The notes: a model not told the origin generated them from the letters alone. 64,000 nucleotides of DNA from Diacronema lutheri (GCA_019448385.1 JAGTXO010000008.1:620001-684000); one strand, 5' to 3'; shown: positions 18,016 through 27,067, counted from the first letter of the stretch. Made by a program: numbers and translations.

Positions 18016-19461
18016 TCAGCGCACGCGCCGCAACGCCGTGGCCAGGGCCGGGTCGGCGCGCCTCGGCTGCTTGCCCGCCGGCGCGTGCGTGAAGATCACG
18101 TCGTCAAACCTCACGTTGTCGCGCGCGCTCGACATGGCCAACAAGGGCGCGCGTGCGCGCTGCCCCGCCGCGCTGGGCCGTTCGTCGTCGTCGACGGTGC
18201 ACGCCTTGCCGCCATGCCCCTTGGGCGCGCTCGCGCTCGGCGACGACGCGGCCGCCTCGCCAGGGCGGAGCACACCGCCTTTGCGACCGCCTCGTTGCAC
18301 ACCGCCTTTGCGACCGCCGCGGCCGCTGCGTTGCAACGCGGCCGCCTCGTCACGCGCGGTGACGTGCGCGGCGCTCTGCAAGCGGCAGAGGGCCGCGCGT
18401 TGGATCGTCGTCGCCGCGCGCTCCAGCTCAGCGCGCTCGCGGCGCGCGCGCGCGGCGCGCGCAGCCGTCTGCAGGACACTGGCCGCGGCGCGCTCGCGGC
18501 CAAGGCGCGCGCGCGCAACGGCGCCGCGCGCGGCGGCCTGCACGCGCACGGCTGCGCGCTGCCGCTTGAGCGCCGCGCGTCGCTCAATGATGGCCACCAT
18601 CTCCGCGTCGGCCGCGCTGAGCGCGATCGCGGCGGCGGTGCGGCCGCGGCCGGCTGCGCACGCGCCCAGGCGGAGCGCGTGCGCGTCGCCGCCGGCAGCG
18701 GACGCGAGCTTGACGAGGTTGGTCAGCGCGCCCGCTGCAAAGTAGAAGCGCGCATCGCCATCGGGCAGCAGCACGGCCGCCTCGCGCAGCGCGGGCAGCA
18801 GCGTGGGCTGCGCAAGGAGCGCCGGAGCGTACTCGCGCGCGGCGGAGAGGTTCTGCAGCGCGGCGAGGGTGTACGACTGTACCTCCTCCTCCGCCGACAG
18901 CTCGAGCAGCCGGACGAGCAGCGGCAGCGCGCCCGCGCGCGACGCGAGCTTCTGGCCGCCAATGTATAGCAAGTTGGCGAGCGCCGATAGCCCGACCGCG
19001 ACAAGCTTGGGCTCGGCGAGGCGCCGGACGGGCGGGCGACGAAGCGCGGCGGCGGCGCGCTCCGATCCGTCCGCGCGGTTCGGCTCGGCGGGCGCGGCGA
19101 CCTCGTCGATCGCGCGCACCAGCGCATGCACGACTGCCGAGCGGCGGATGGCGCGGAGCTGAGAGGGCTGGGCGCGGCGCATGAAATGAGCCAGCTGGCA
19201 GAGCGCGTCGCGCTGCGCCGCGCTTGCCGCTTCGCGCTGTGCCGCCGCCGCCGCCGCGCCCGGAGAGGCGAACGCCGCGCGCGTCGATGTCGCCGCATTG
19301 GCGCGCAGCTCGTGCGCGGTGATGCGGAGCGCGGCGAGCGTCTGACGCTCTTGCGTTATCGCGTCGCGCGCGGGCATCAGCCAGCGCACCGCCGCCGGCG
19401 CGCCGCGCACCGCGCGCACGGGCGCGGGCGGAGCGCCGTGCGGGGCGATCGATCGGCCCAT
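18016..19461 (-). CDS. Armadillo-repeat protein with IQ-like motifs
   Basis: 481 aa, single exon. The middle (about residues 110-270) is alpha-helical with armadillo-type hydrophobic periodicity: VGLSALANLLYIGGQKLAS, ALPLLVRLLELSAEEEVQSY, TLAALQNLSAA and AAGALTNLVKLAS. The C-terminal third is rich in IQ-like units (RAAVRVQAAARGAVARARL, AATTIQRAALCRLQSAA) that may bind calmodulin or EF-hand proteins. The tail contains two GGRKGGV repeats. ARM plus IQ architecture is common in ciliary and cytoskeletal scaffold proteins, but nothing here fixes the role. Confidence 0.6.
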   Translation of the reverse strand: MGRSIAPHGAPPAPVRAVRGAPAAVRWLMPARDAITQERQTLAALRITAHELRANAATSTRAAFASPGAAAAAAQREAASAAQRDALCQLAHFMRRAQPSQLRAIRRSAVVHALVRAIDEVAAPAEPNRADGSERAAAALRRPPVRRLAEPKLVAVGLSALANLLYIGGQKLASRAGALPLLVRLLELSAEEEVQSYTLAALQNLSAAREYAPALLAQPTLLPALREAAVLLPDGDARFYFAAGALTNLVKLASAAGGDAHALRLGACAAGRGRTAAAIALSAADAEMVAIIERRAALKRQRAAVRVQAAARGAVARARLGRERAAASVLQTAARAARARRERAELERAATTIQRAALCRLQSAAHVTARDEAAALQRSGRGGRKGGVQRGGRKGGVLRPGEAAASSPSASAPKGHGGKACTVDDDERPSAAGQRARAPLLAMSSARDNVRFDDVIFTHAPAGKQPRRADPALATALRRVR

Positions 19462-19710
19462 CTTCGAACTGCAGGGCGAAACGCTCCCAACAAAGGTCTT
19501 GCAATGGACTCAAGCGTTCAAGCAGGTCAGAATGGCATGTGAGTCTGTGATGCGGCGGCGCCCGTTGGCGTCTCAATCCCTTCCCCCCTCCCACCCCACC
19601 TTAGCCAGCTCGCTACTGGCCGCGCGCGTGGCGGCGCGCCGCGCGTCGAACGCGCGGCAGCGCGCGCCCGCGCGCTTGGCCGTCGACGACGGCGGGCGGC
19701 GCATGCTGGC

Positions 19711-20163
19711 TCACGGCGGCACGATGGGCACGGCGACGAGCCGCTTCTCGGTGAAGAGGAGGCCGAGCAGGTTGAGCGGGAAGACGAATGGGCACGTGAG
19801 CACGCAGCACATGATGCCCGCCGGGCTGATCGCGTCCGTCTCGACGAGGACGTGCCCGGGCGGCGGCTGCACGAGCAGCACGTCGCGTCCTCGCCCGCGC
19901 CAGCGCGCACCCGTGCGCGCCGACCGCCGGTCCTCTTCTGCCTGCAGCTGCCGCGCGAGCTCGGCGTCGCCGACCGGCTGGCCCTGCGGCACGGGGCCCA
20001 GCGTGGGCGCGTGCACGCGCACCGTCTCGCCGCCGCGCACGTTTGGTGGGACCGAGACGTTCATCTGAACGCCATTCACGTCGGCGATGAACTGATCGCC
20101 CGGATTCAGGCCGGCCGGGACGACGACCTCGTACAGGTTGTGACTGCCCTTGTTGGACGACAT
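19711..20163 (-). CDS. Small membrane protein with UIM-like motif
   Basis: 150 aa from MSSNKGSHNLYEVVVPAG. The N-terminal half has a V-PxGxxPGxxF style beta motif (VVPAGLNPGDQFIADVNG, then VSVPPNVRGGETV). Next comes DAELARQLQAEEDRR, which fits the ubiquitin-interacting-motif pattern (acidic-x-ELAxxLQ-E-E). A hydrophobic C-terminal hairpin follows (AGIMCCVLTCPFVFPLNLLG). Upstream in-frame sequence to 20448 is composition-biased and was not included. No named family was recognised. A cytosolic domain on an endomembrane anchor is the simplest reading. Confidence 0.5.
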   Translation of the reverse strand: MSSNKGSHNLYEVVVPAGLNPGDQFIADVNGVQMNVSVPPNVRGGETVRVHAPTLGPVPQGQPVGDAELARQLQAEEDRRSARTGARWRGRGRDVLLVQPPPGHVLVETDAISPAGIMCCVLTCPFVFPLNLLGLLFTEKRLVAVPIVPP

Positions 20164-20597
20164 GCTGCGGGGGCAACGGGGCACGGCGCGGTGGGTCGAT
20201 TCGACAGCGGCGGAGCGCGTGAGCGCGGGCCACTTGGGCGCGTGCAGTCGGGTTGACGTGCACGGCGGTCGGCCGGCAGGGGTCGCGGTGCGCGACGGCG
20301 CATGCTCCGGGTAGGCTGCGTCGCGCGTGGAGCGACCGTCAAGGGGCACGCGCATGCCCACCTCGCTTTGGCGGACGTCCACGAGAGAAGACAGAGGTGA
20401 GGTTGAAATGAGGCGCGGACACGCAGTCTCCAGACATTCGCAGTACAACTCATGACTGGAGTGCGACGACTTTCACGATGGCCAGCGGATGAGCGCGCGC
20501 GCTGCCCTCTCAGGACCCCTCCCCGTGTGGCGGGCACCGGCCCGTACCGGAACGCGAGCAGTTCGACGCGCGTCCCGGCCGGGCGCCGGCGCCTCAA
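20164..20597. other. Intergenic, no gene seen
   Basis: This stretch lies between the small membrane protein and the SelT 3' UTR, both on the minus strand. Open frames here have no recognisable content. It probably holds the SelT polyadenylation region and the promoter of the downstream gene. Confidence 0.4.
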
Positions 20598-20662
20598 CCT
20601 GGTTTCAAGGCCTCGCCGCGCGAGAGCAACCTCGCGCTTGGGGCAAAGCCTGTCATGGGCGG
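20598..20662 (-). promoter_or_regulatory. SECIS element (type II-like) in the SelT 3' UTR
   Basis: About 80 bases after the SelT stop, the minus strand folds into a textbook selenocysteine-insertion hairpin. The 5' core ATGA (20656-20653) is followed by a 10-bp helix, AGGCTTTGCC pairing with GGCGAGGCCT (two G.U pairs). An unpaired AA (20639-20638) sits 13 bases after ATGA. A 7-bp mini-stem GCGCGAG/CTCGCGC caps a 6-base loop. The 3' core TGA is at 20607-20605. AA below an extra stem is the form-2 arrangement. SECIS RNA recruits SBP2 and the Sec elongation factor. Confidence 0.85.
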
Positions 20663-20736
20663 GGAGAGGTGGACCAGAGAGAGAGCAGCTGCGCACGCCG
20701 CCGCGAGCGGCAAGCGCCCCGTAGCGTCGCGCCAGC

Positions 20737-21471
20737 TCAAAAGGCGCCCGCCGCCATCCTGTGCACGTCGGACACAACGGTGTCGATGGTCGGCAACGCG
20801 CCCGACTGGAGCTGCGCGGCGCGGCACGGCGATGGGTGGGCGCCGAGGCGGATGAGCGCGCGGGCGCGCCCTCGCGCCGCGCGCGATCGGCGGGGCGCAT
20901 CGCGCCGTGCCTTTGAGAAGACGGGGATTCCGTTGACGAGGATTTCGAAGGCAGACGTGGCGATGAGCTTGCCTGCGAGCAGGTTCATCGCCATCGCGGT
21001 GAAGAAGGCCGCACCCTTATTCGCCGAGATCACCGTCGCGACCGGCGGCGGCAGGAAGTACTCGCCCGCGAAGAGCGAAATGACTGTGCCGAAGAAGCCG
21101 AGCGACAAGAACTGCGCGCCCGTCTCGGCGTACCAGCCGGGCGAGAGGACGCCGCCGTCGAAGCGCGCGTGCGGGAACTCGCGCTGCATGATCGATCTGA
21201 ACTGCTGGAACATGTTCCCGTATCCTCACGACGCGCAGTACCGCACGACGATCTCGAGCATGCCCTTTGACGCGAGCTCGCGGCCGATCGGGTCGGTCGC
21301 GCGCAGCTTGCCTACGAGCTGCTCACGCGAGCAGCCGGCGCACGACTCGCCGCGCGCCTCGAGAAGCGCCAGCAGGTCCTGCGGCTGCAGCAGCGACCGC
21401 ATGTCCATCGGCCCGCGCGCCGACGAAGCCAACGCCGCCAGCAGCGGGGCGACCGCTAGCGCCGCCACCAT
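20737..21471 (-). CDS. Selenoprotein T with in-frame UGA (2 exons)
   Basis: SelT is an ER-membrane thioredoxin-like oxidoreductase. Exons 20911-21471 and 20737-20811 encode 211 aa. LEIVVRYCAS is followed by TGA (21228-21226) and, in the same frame, GYGNMFQQF, giving the CxxU-G-Y active site of SelT. Downstream residues match the family: YAETGAQFLSLGFFGTVISL (hydrophobic ER segment), NLLAGKLIATSAFEI, VNGIPVFSK, then LQSGALPTIDTVV. The 99-base intron is GC-AG and in frame, which hides it. The N-terminus is a signal peptide (MVAALAVAPLLAALASS) followed by a short domain with ESCAGC. A SECIS hairpin lies ~80 bases downstream. Without Sec the frame would truncate just after residue 81. Confidence 0.92.
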
Positions 21472-21513
21472 CTTCGCGGCCAACGGGCCAAGAGAGGAAG
21501 GGCAAAAACCGAA
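21472..21513. promoter_or_regulatory. 42-base divergent intergenic segment (shared promoter)
   Basis: The SelT ATG (21471, minus) and the next gene's ATG (21514, plus) are 42 bases apart. Promoters and 5' UTRs must overlap each other or the coding sequences. No TATA box is visible. Confidence 0.4.
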
Positions 21514-22416
21514 ATGGCGCACGCGCAGCTCGGCGCACTGCGGGCGCGGATGCACACGTTGTTGCGCCCGTTCGCCCTGGGGATCGGAGGCTCAGCCATG
21601 TACACAGCGCCCGACCTACTCAGCTCGGCGCCGCTGGATGGCGCGTCGCCGCCGCCGTCGCTCGCCGCCGCCGCGCTCACCGTCGTCGCGTCCGCGCCGC
21701 TCTTTGGCGTGTGCACCATCGGCGTGGCGAGCGCGGCGAGGGGCACGGGCGGGATGAAATGGCTCTCGCGCTCGTGGGAGCGCGCCGCATGGGGAACCTT
21801 CTTTGCCAGCGGCGCCGCGCTCGCCGTGGCGCGCCCGCTCTCACTCGTCGCGTCATTGCCGCCCGCGCCCGCCGCCGACGGCGGCGGCGGCGCGCGCGGC
21901 CCGGCGCTCGCGCTCGCGCCCGCCGCGGACGCGGCGACGCGTGTGTGCGCGCTCGCGATGGGCGCGAGCCTCCTCGGCGCCGTTGCAGCCGAGCGCCTCG
22001 GCTCGCACTTTGGCGCGGCGCTCTTTGCGCCCGCGCTGCTTGGCTCGATCGCCGCGTCCGTCTTGCTGCCCGACGTGCCGCTGAGCGCGTTCGCGCCCGC
22101 GCCGGCGCTCGTCGTGCCCTTCTTGCTCGTGTGCAGCCCGCCCGTCTTCACGCGGTCGGCCGACCTGATCATCGTCGGTCTGTGGGGCGCGTGCGCGCTC
22201 GCGCCCGCGCTCGCGGAACTCGGCGCCGCGCGCGACGCGCCAGTGGCGCCGGGCGGGGGCGCGGGCGCGGGCGGCATGCGACCGGCCACCGCGCCCGACG
22301 CGCGCGCGGGCGACAAGGTGGCTGCGCGGCTCGGCTATGAGCAACTCATGTCGGCGGCCGTGCTCTCGTGGCTGTGCGCCTACTTGCTGCGGCGACGCCC
22401 CCTGTGCCAATATTAG
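21514..22416 (+). CDS. Polytopic membrane protein, unknown
   Basis: 300 aa, single exon, strongly Ala/Leu-rich with perhaps six to eight hydrophobic segments, for example SLAAAALTVVASAPLFGVCT, RVCALAMGASLLGAVAAE, FGAALFAPALLGSIAASVLL and APALVVPFLLVCSPPVF. A late segment (MSAAVLSWLCAYLL) precedes the basic end RRRPLCQY. No transporter or enzyme signature was recognised. It shares a 42-base promoter with SelT; functional linkage is not implied. Confidence 0.55.
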   Translation: MAHAQLGALRARMHTLLRPFALGIGGSAMYTAPDLLSSAPLDGASPPPSLAAAALTVVASAPLFGVCTIGVASAARGTGGMKWLSRSWERAAWGTFFASGAALAVARPLSLVASLPPAPAADGGGGARGPALALAPAADAATRVCALAMGASLLGAVAAERLGSHFGAALFAPALLGSIAASVLLPDVPLSAFAPAPALVVPFLLVCSPPVFTRSADLIIVGLWGACALAPALAELGAARDAPVAPGGGAGAGGMRPATAPDARAGDKVAARLGYEQLMSAAVLSWLCAYLLRRRPLCQY

Positions 22417-22419
22417 GGA

Positions 22420-22466
22420 GGGGGGGGGGGGGGGGGGGCGTGCTCTCCCCCGCGCCGCCCCATGAA

Positions 22467-22496
<30 letters not shown>
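22420..22496. repeat. Two poly-G tracts, intergenic
   Basis: Runs of 19 and about 30 G lie at 22420-22438 and 22467-22496, just after the stop codon of the upstream gene. The remaining bases up to 22653 show no gene. Confidence 0.9.
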
Positions 22497-22497
<1 letters not shown>

Positions 22498-22653
22498 GGG
22501 GGAGGGCTTACGCGCTTACGCAGGACCGAGGCGCGATGGACGGATCGAGCGAAAGAGCGCGTGCGGGGCGGAGGTTCAAAGGCGGGAGCGGTCGGCTGCG
22601 GCAGGAGCGGGCGCGCTTTTCAACCTTTAAAATTCCAACCGGTTGAGTGCAGA

Positions 22654-23325
22654 ATGGCAGGCGTGTTCGTTGCGCTCGCGCTGGGGTCGCATGCGGTCGT
22701 CCTGCCGGCGGGAGGGCGCGTCAAGCTGTACGCGGTGCTGGTGGACGCTGAGAACGCAAAGCCCTCGACGTTGCCGCTCATCATGGACCATGTCGCGGCG
22801 CTTGGCGCGAGCGTGATGGTGCGGCGCATGACGGCGACTTCTCAAAGCCTCATCTCGCGCCGTGGAAGCAGCTCGCGCACGATCACTCGTTCAAGCGAAT
22901 CAATGCCGACTCGTTCGTGCCGGGCAAGGGCATCGCGGACATGGTCATGATCATCGACGCGATGGATTGCCTGCACCGCATGCCAGGGATTGACGGCTTT
23001 GCGCTCGTCAGCTCGGACTCGGACTTCACGCCGCTCGCGCAGCGGCTGCGCGAGCAGGGCAAGCACGTGCTCGGCTTTGGGAGCCAGCAGACGCCGCGCC
23101 CGTTCGTCACGGCGTGCGCGCGTTTCACCTGCACGGACACCTTCCAAACGCTTGGTGGCGAACGCGCCAGCATGCACGCGGGCGCGCCAAACGTTGGGAA
23201 GCGTTGCCGTGCATCCGGGCAGCGCACGCATGGCACTCTCGCCAAAGACGGTGGCACGTCTCGCACGACTGCTTCTGGGCGGCTGGGCTCTCCCCCCCCC
23301 CAAAAAAAAATCCCGCAAATTCTAG
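22654..23325 (+). CDS. NYN-domain (PIN-like nuclease) protein, with an apparent frame break
   Basis: LYAVLVDAENAKPSTLPLI (first acidic residue), a second segment with PWKQLAHDHSF and ADSFVPGKGIADMVMIIDAM, and GFALVSSDSDFTPLAQRLRE are the conserved NYN (limkain/MARF1-type) blocks. They include the catalytic-site Asp residues of a metal-dependent RNase fold. The coding frame changes near 22828: family pattern expects RR-x-YGDFSK, and the sequence reads CGCATGACGGCGAC, consistent with one missing base. A sequencing error or real inactivation are both possible. The C-terminus is unresolved. A splice after ~23150 to a frame ending KKKSRKF at 23325 is plausible but not proven. Confidence 0.6.
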
Positions 23326-23365
23326 GAAGGCAATCGCGCAAGGGGGGCATGACAGCTCGCGGCGC

Positions 23366-25057
23366 TTATTTCTTCCTCGGCTGTCGCGCAAACTTGCCCT
23401 TGAGGCTCGCCACCTTGTCCTGCACGGCCGCCTTTGTGGGCAGCCGCGGCGCGCCGGGCTTGCGCGTGCCGGCGGCGCCGCCGTCGGCCGGTCGGAGGGG
23501 CTTGCGCGCGCCGGCGCCGGCGCTGCTGCTCGCGCTGCTCGCGGCCGGCGAGACGCCGCGCTCCGCGGGCCGGAGCAGCTCGCACCGCGCGGACGCCGCG
23601 GCCGCGCCCCCCGCGCCGCCCCGCGCGCGGCCGGCGCGCGCGGCGGACACGGCGTCGCTCGCGGCGCCCTCCTCCGCGAGGCGCGCGCGGAAGGCCGCCT
23701 CGCGCTCCTTGCGCCGTGCGGTGATGTTGACAAACTCGACGTCGGGCACGGCCTCGTCGTCGTGCGTGCCCTTCTCGAGCGCGTGCCGGTACGTGAAGGC
23801 TGCGAGCATATTTAAAACGAGGATGGTGCACACGACGGTGGTGAGCGTGCCGATGAAGGTGGCGTGCTCGACGACGAGCGCGTCGTACTCCGCCTTGCTC
23901 ATCCCGCCGAACGCGCCCGAGACGGCTGCCCAATGGCTGACAAGGAGCGCGTCCATCGCCTCCGGGTAGAGGAAGAAGACGACGGCGAGCGCGAGCGTGA
24001 GCGCGGTGAAGAGGCCGCCAAGGCGGGCGTACATGCGGCAGAGCGGCACGCTCTCCGCGCGCGCCGCCGCGAGCCCGAGCGCCGAGAGCATCGCGATGAG
24101 CACGCCGAAGCCGACGAGGACAAAGTCGCCCGCCGTGACGCCGACCGTGACGCCACCCGCCGAGCCGCCGCCCATCGACATGAAGCCAATGACGACGGTG
24201 CCGCCGCCGATGCACATGGAGAAGGTGTTGCACGCGAGCATCGTCGAGCGCGAGATCCGCCGCCAGCCGAGCAGGTGCCCGCCCCAGTACGCGCTCGCGA
24301 CGAGGCAGGCTGAGCCGATCGAGAGGGCATAGCCCGCGAGGAGCAGCTCGTTGTCGAGGTCGAGCTGTTCGCGCGTGGTGATGCGCGCGGGGAGGGCGGG
24401 CTTGAGGCAGTCAAAGTAGAGGCGCGCGATGTAGTTCGCCTGCCGCCGGAAGCCGAAGCAGTAGAGCGCGACGAAGAGCGCCGCGATCGACGCGGGCAGC
24501 GAGAAGCCGACAAATGTCATCATCCGACAGCGCGCGCTCTCCGCCTGCAGGTCGGGCGTGAGCGCGCTCATCAGGCCGAGCAGCGAGGAGACGAGCATGA
24601 GGAGCGCCATAGCGAGGATCGCGCGGAACCGGCTGCGCACGCTGTCGATCGCCTCGTTCGTCAGGTACACCTGGTCGGTGCCGACGGTGTACTCGACCGG
24701 ACGGCGCGGCTGCTGCTGCACCGCGCTGCCGTTGCCGAGCGAGATGTCGGCGGGCGTGCCGTCGCGCGGGCGGGTTGCGATCGTGCGGTTGTACGCGACC
24801 GTCCGGTTCACCGCCTGCGAGCACGTGATCTGGCTCAGCACCCAAGAGTCGAGCAGGAGCGGCGACGCGGCCGGCGTCACGAGCAGCGCGAGCGCGAGCG
24901 CGAGCGCGACGAGCGACGAGGCGAAGACGATGAGCCGCGAAGAGAGCTTGCAATTGCTCGTCTCCTCCGCGCTCTCGCCGCGCGTCGATGTGCTCGGCGA
25001 GTGGATCCGCGTACGCACCGCCGCGCGCGACAGCTCGGCCTCGAGCCGACGGGGCAT
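23366..25057 (-). CDS. Large polytopic membrane protein, unknown
   Basis: 563 aa from MPRRLEAELSR. A cytosolic N-tail, then a strong span (LIVFASSLVALALALALLV). A luminal loop carries three NRT/NGS N-glycosylation sequons and Cys residues. Further spans follow: AILAMALLMLVSSLLGLMSA, FVGFSLPASIAALFVALYCF, YALSIGSACLVASAYWGG, VLIAMLSALGLAAAR, FTALTLALAVVFFLY and FIGTLTTVVCTILVLNMLAA. The C-tail is Ala/Arg-rich and basic (KGKFARQPRKK). The loop arrangement is tetraspanin-like in feel, but no CCG signature was seen, so no family is assigned. It diverges from galactokinase with ~107 bases between start codons. Confidence 0.6.
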   Translation of the reverse strand: MPRRLEAELSRAAVRTRIHSPSTSTRGESAEETSNCKLSSRLIVFASSLVALALALALLVTPAASPLLLDSWVLSQITCSQAVNRTVAYNRTIATRPRDGTPADISLGNGSAVQQQPRRPVEYTVGTDQVYLTNEAIDSVRSRFRAILAMALLMLVSSLLGLMSALTPDLQAESARCRMMTFVGFSLPASIAALFVALYCFGFRRQANYIARLYFDCLKPALPARITTREQLDLDNELLLAGYALSIGSACLVASAYWGGHLLGWRRISRSTMLACNTFSMCIGGGTVVIGFMSMGGGSAGGVTVGVTAGDFVLVGFGVLIAMLSALGLAAARAESVPLCRMYARLGGLFTALTLALAVVFFLYPEAMDALLVSHWAAVSGAFGGMSKAEYDALVVEHATFIGTLTTVVCTILVLNMLAAFTYRHALEKGTHDDEAVPDVEFVNITARRKEREAAFRARLAEEGAASDAVSAARAGRARGGAGGAAAASARCELLRPAERGVSPAASSASSSAGAGARKPLRPADGGAAGTRKPGAPRLPTKAAVQDKVASLKGKFARQPRKK

Positions 25058-25164
25058 ACTTGTGGTCACTCCGCCCCCCGGGTGAGCTTCTTCCTTTCGA
25101 GTTTGGATTTGAAAATCTGGAAGTGCACTCCTCGTCCGCCGCGGGCGCACACCTACGCCCCATC

Positions 25165-26662
25165 ATGGTCCCGCCCGCGGAGCAGGCCGAGGCGCTCTTC
25201 GTCAAGACGTTCGCGCGGCGGCCGCAGGTGCGCGTGTCGGCGCCCGGGCGGGTCAACGTGATCGGCGAGCACACCGACTATAATGGCGGATTCGTTCTGC
25301 CCATCGCGATCGGCATGCGCACGCACGTCGTCGGCGTCCGACACCCGGCGGGCGACGCGTGCGTCGTCGTCTCGGCGCACGGCGACGAGCGGCCGCTCGC
25401 GTTCCGCGGCACGGCGGCGGAGCTCACCCGGCCAGAGGGCGGCGCGGGCTTTTGGGGCAACTACGTGCGCGGCGTCGTCGCACAGTACGTGCACGAGCTG
25501 CCGCGCGGCGAGGCGAGCTTTTCGATCGCGATCGCGAGCGACGTGCCGATCGGCGGTGGGCTGTCGAGCTCGGCGGCGCTCGAGGTGGCTGTAGCGACAT
25601 TCATTGAGGTGGCGTACGGCCTGCGCGTCGACCCCAAGAGCCGCGCGCTCCGCTGCCAAAAGTGCGAGCACGACTACGCGGGCGTGCCGTGCGGCATCAT
25701 GGACCAGATGATCTCATCGTGCGGCCAGAGTGGACACGCGCTGCTCCTCGACTGCATGCCACCGTTCGAGGCGAAGCTGGTACCACTGCGCGATCCAGCG
25801 ATTGCCTTCGTCATCGCCAACACGAACGTGAAGCACCAGCTCGAGGGCTCGGAGTATGCGACGCGCGTGCGCGAGTGCCGCGCGGCTGCGAGCGCAATCC
25901 GCAAGCGATTCCCGCAGGCGGCGGCGTCGGGCAAGGCGGCGGAGACTACGGCGCCGGCGCTGCTCCGCGGCGCGACGATGGCCGAGCTCCTCGCGTGCAA
26001 GGAGCAGATGAGCGCGCTCGAGTTCAAGCGCGCGCGCCACGTGATTGGCGAGGACGCGCGCACGCTTGACGCGGTTGAGGCGTTTCGTCGGCGCGATTGG
26101 TCGAGCGCGGGCCGTCTGATGGTCGAATCGCACCAGTCGCTGCGCGACGACTACGACGTCTCGACCGACGAGCTCGACGCGCTCGTCGAGATCGCCACAC
26201 GCGTCGACGGCGTCTACGGCGCGCGCATGACGGGTGGCGGGTTCGGCGGTTGCACCGTTACGCTCGTGCGCGCAGAGCGCGCGGCCGAGCTCATCGCGAC
26301 GCTCGAGGCGGAGTACGAGCGGCGCGTGGGCAAGGCTCCGACCTGCTTTGTGACCAAGCCCGCGCACGGCGCGACGGGCCGCTGGAGCGCCTTCGCCGTA
26401 GGTGCGTGCGAGGGCTACGCCGCCATTGCTGGGTGGGAGGGGGGGGGGGGGGGGGGGGGGGGCTCGCCGCGCGCCACGCGCGCGCCGCTCACGACCCACC
26501 GTCCCGGCTCCATCCCCCCGTCTTCGCCTTACGCCCTCTGGCGTGTTGCCGTCTCGCCCGCCCGCCTCCGCAGCGCGCGAGCACTGGTTGAGCAGCGCCG
26601 TCGCCATCGCTGCGCTCGCCTTCGCGTGCAGCGCACTCGCACGCGCGCGCCGCGCGCCGTGA
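25165..26662 (+). CDS. Galactokinase with C-terminal membrane anchor (2 exons)
   Basis: Galactokinase (GHMP kinase) phosphorylates galactose at C1 using ATP in the Leloir pathway. Exon 1 (25165-26401) has the galactokinase signature GRVNVIGEHTDYNGGFVLP, the ATP-binding motif PIGGGLSSSAALEVA, CGIMDQMISSCGQ with the catalytic Asp, and the C-terminal motif GARMTGGGFGGCTV. Intron 26402-26573 (GTGCGT...CAG) contains a poly-G tract. Exon 2 (26574-26662) closes the phase and encodes EHWLSSAVAIAALAFACSAL followed by ARARRAP: a single hydrophobic span at the extreme C-terminus. Ordinary galactokinases are soluble, so a tail anchor is unexpected. Total 441 aa. The kinase call is firm; the anchor rests on the exon-2 model. 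Confidence 0.9.
26439..26462. repeat. poly-G tract in galactokinase intron
   Basis: A run of about 24 G, entirely within intron 26402-26573. Confidence 0.9.
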
Positions 26663-26932
26663 GCGGGCGCACGCGCGGGATAGGGCCGAAGGGAAGTTGG
26701 ACGACTGTCAGACAACGTCCCTCTGGTGTCTTGTCGAGCTGCTGACCGTGTCCAAGACCGGCGCTGGGCTAGCGCGCGTGTGGGGGTGGCGACGCAGCCG
26801 CCCCTCGGCGTCTCCAGTGTGGCAATGTCGGGCGTGCGAGATTGATGACCTTAATTTCGAGTGAACTTTCCGCCGTTGGCTTTTTGCACCGCCAAAACGC
26901 GTCTGGTGCCTCTTCGAGCCGTCCACACCTCG

Positions 26933-27067
26933 ATGCGCACCGAGCTCTTCGCCCTCGCGGCCTTCTACACGGTGGCCGTGGCGGCATTCCCGTCGGTCTT
27001 CGATGTGAAAAGCAAGGCTCGCCTCATCCAACGCTCCGACTCGTCCGCCATCCGGCCGTTCGCGTGA
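26933..27067 (+). CDS. Possible 44-aa single-span protein
   Basis: MRTELFALAAFYTVAVAAFP followed by a basic, polar tail (SVFDVKSKARLIQRSDSS). The hydrophobic helix with an FDVKSKAR end recalls small thylakoid or organelle membrane proteins, but this is impression only. It may be an exon of a longer gene. No neighbour supports it. Confidence 0.3.
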   Translation: MRTELFALAAFYTVAVAAFPSVFDVKSKARLIQRSDSSAIRPFA

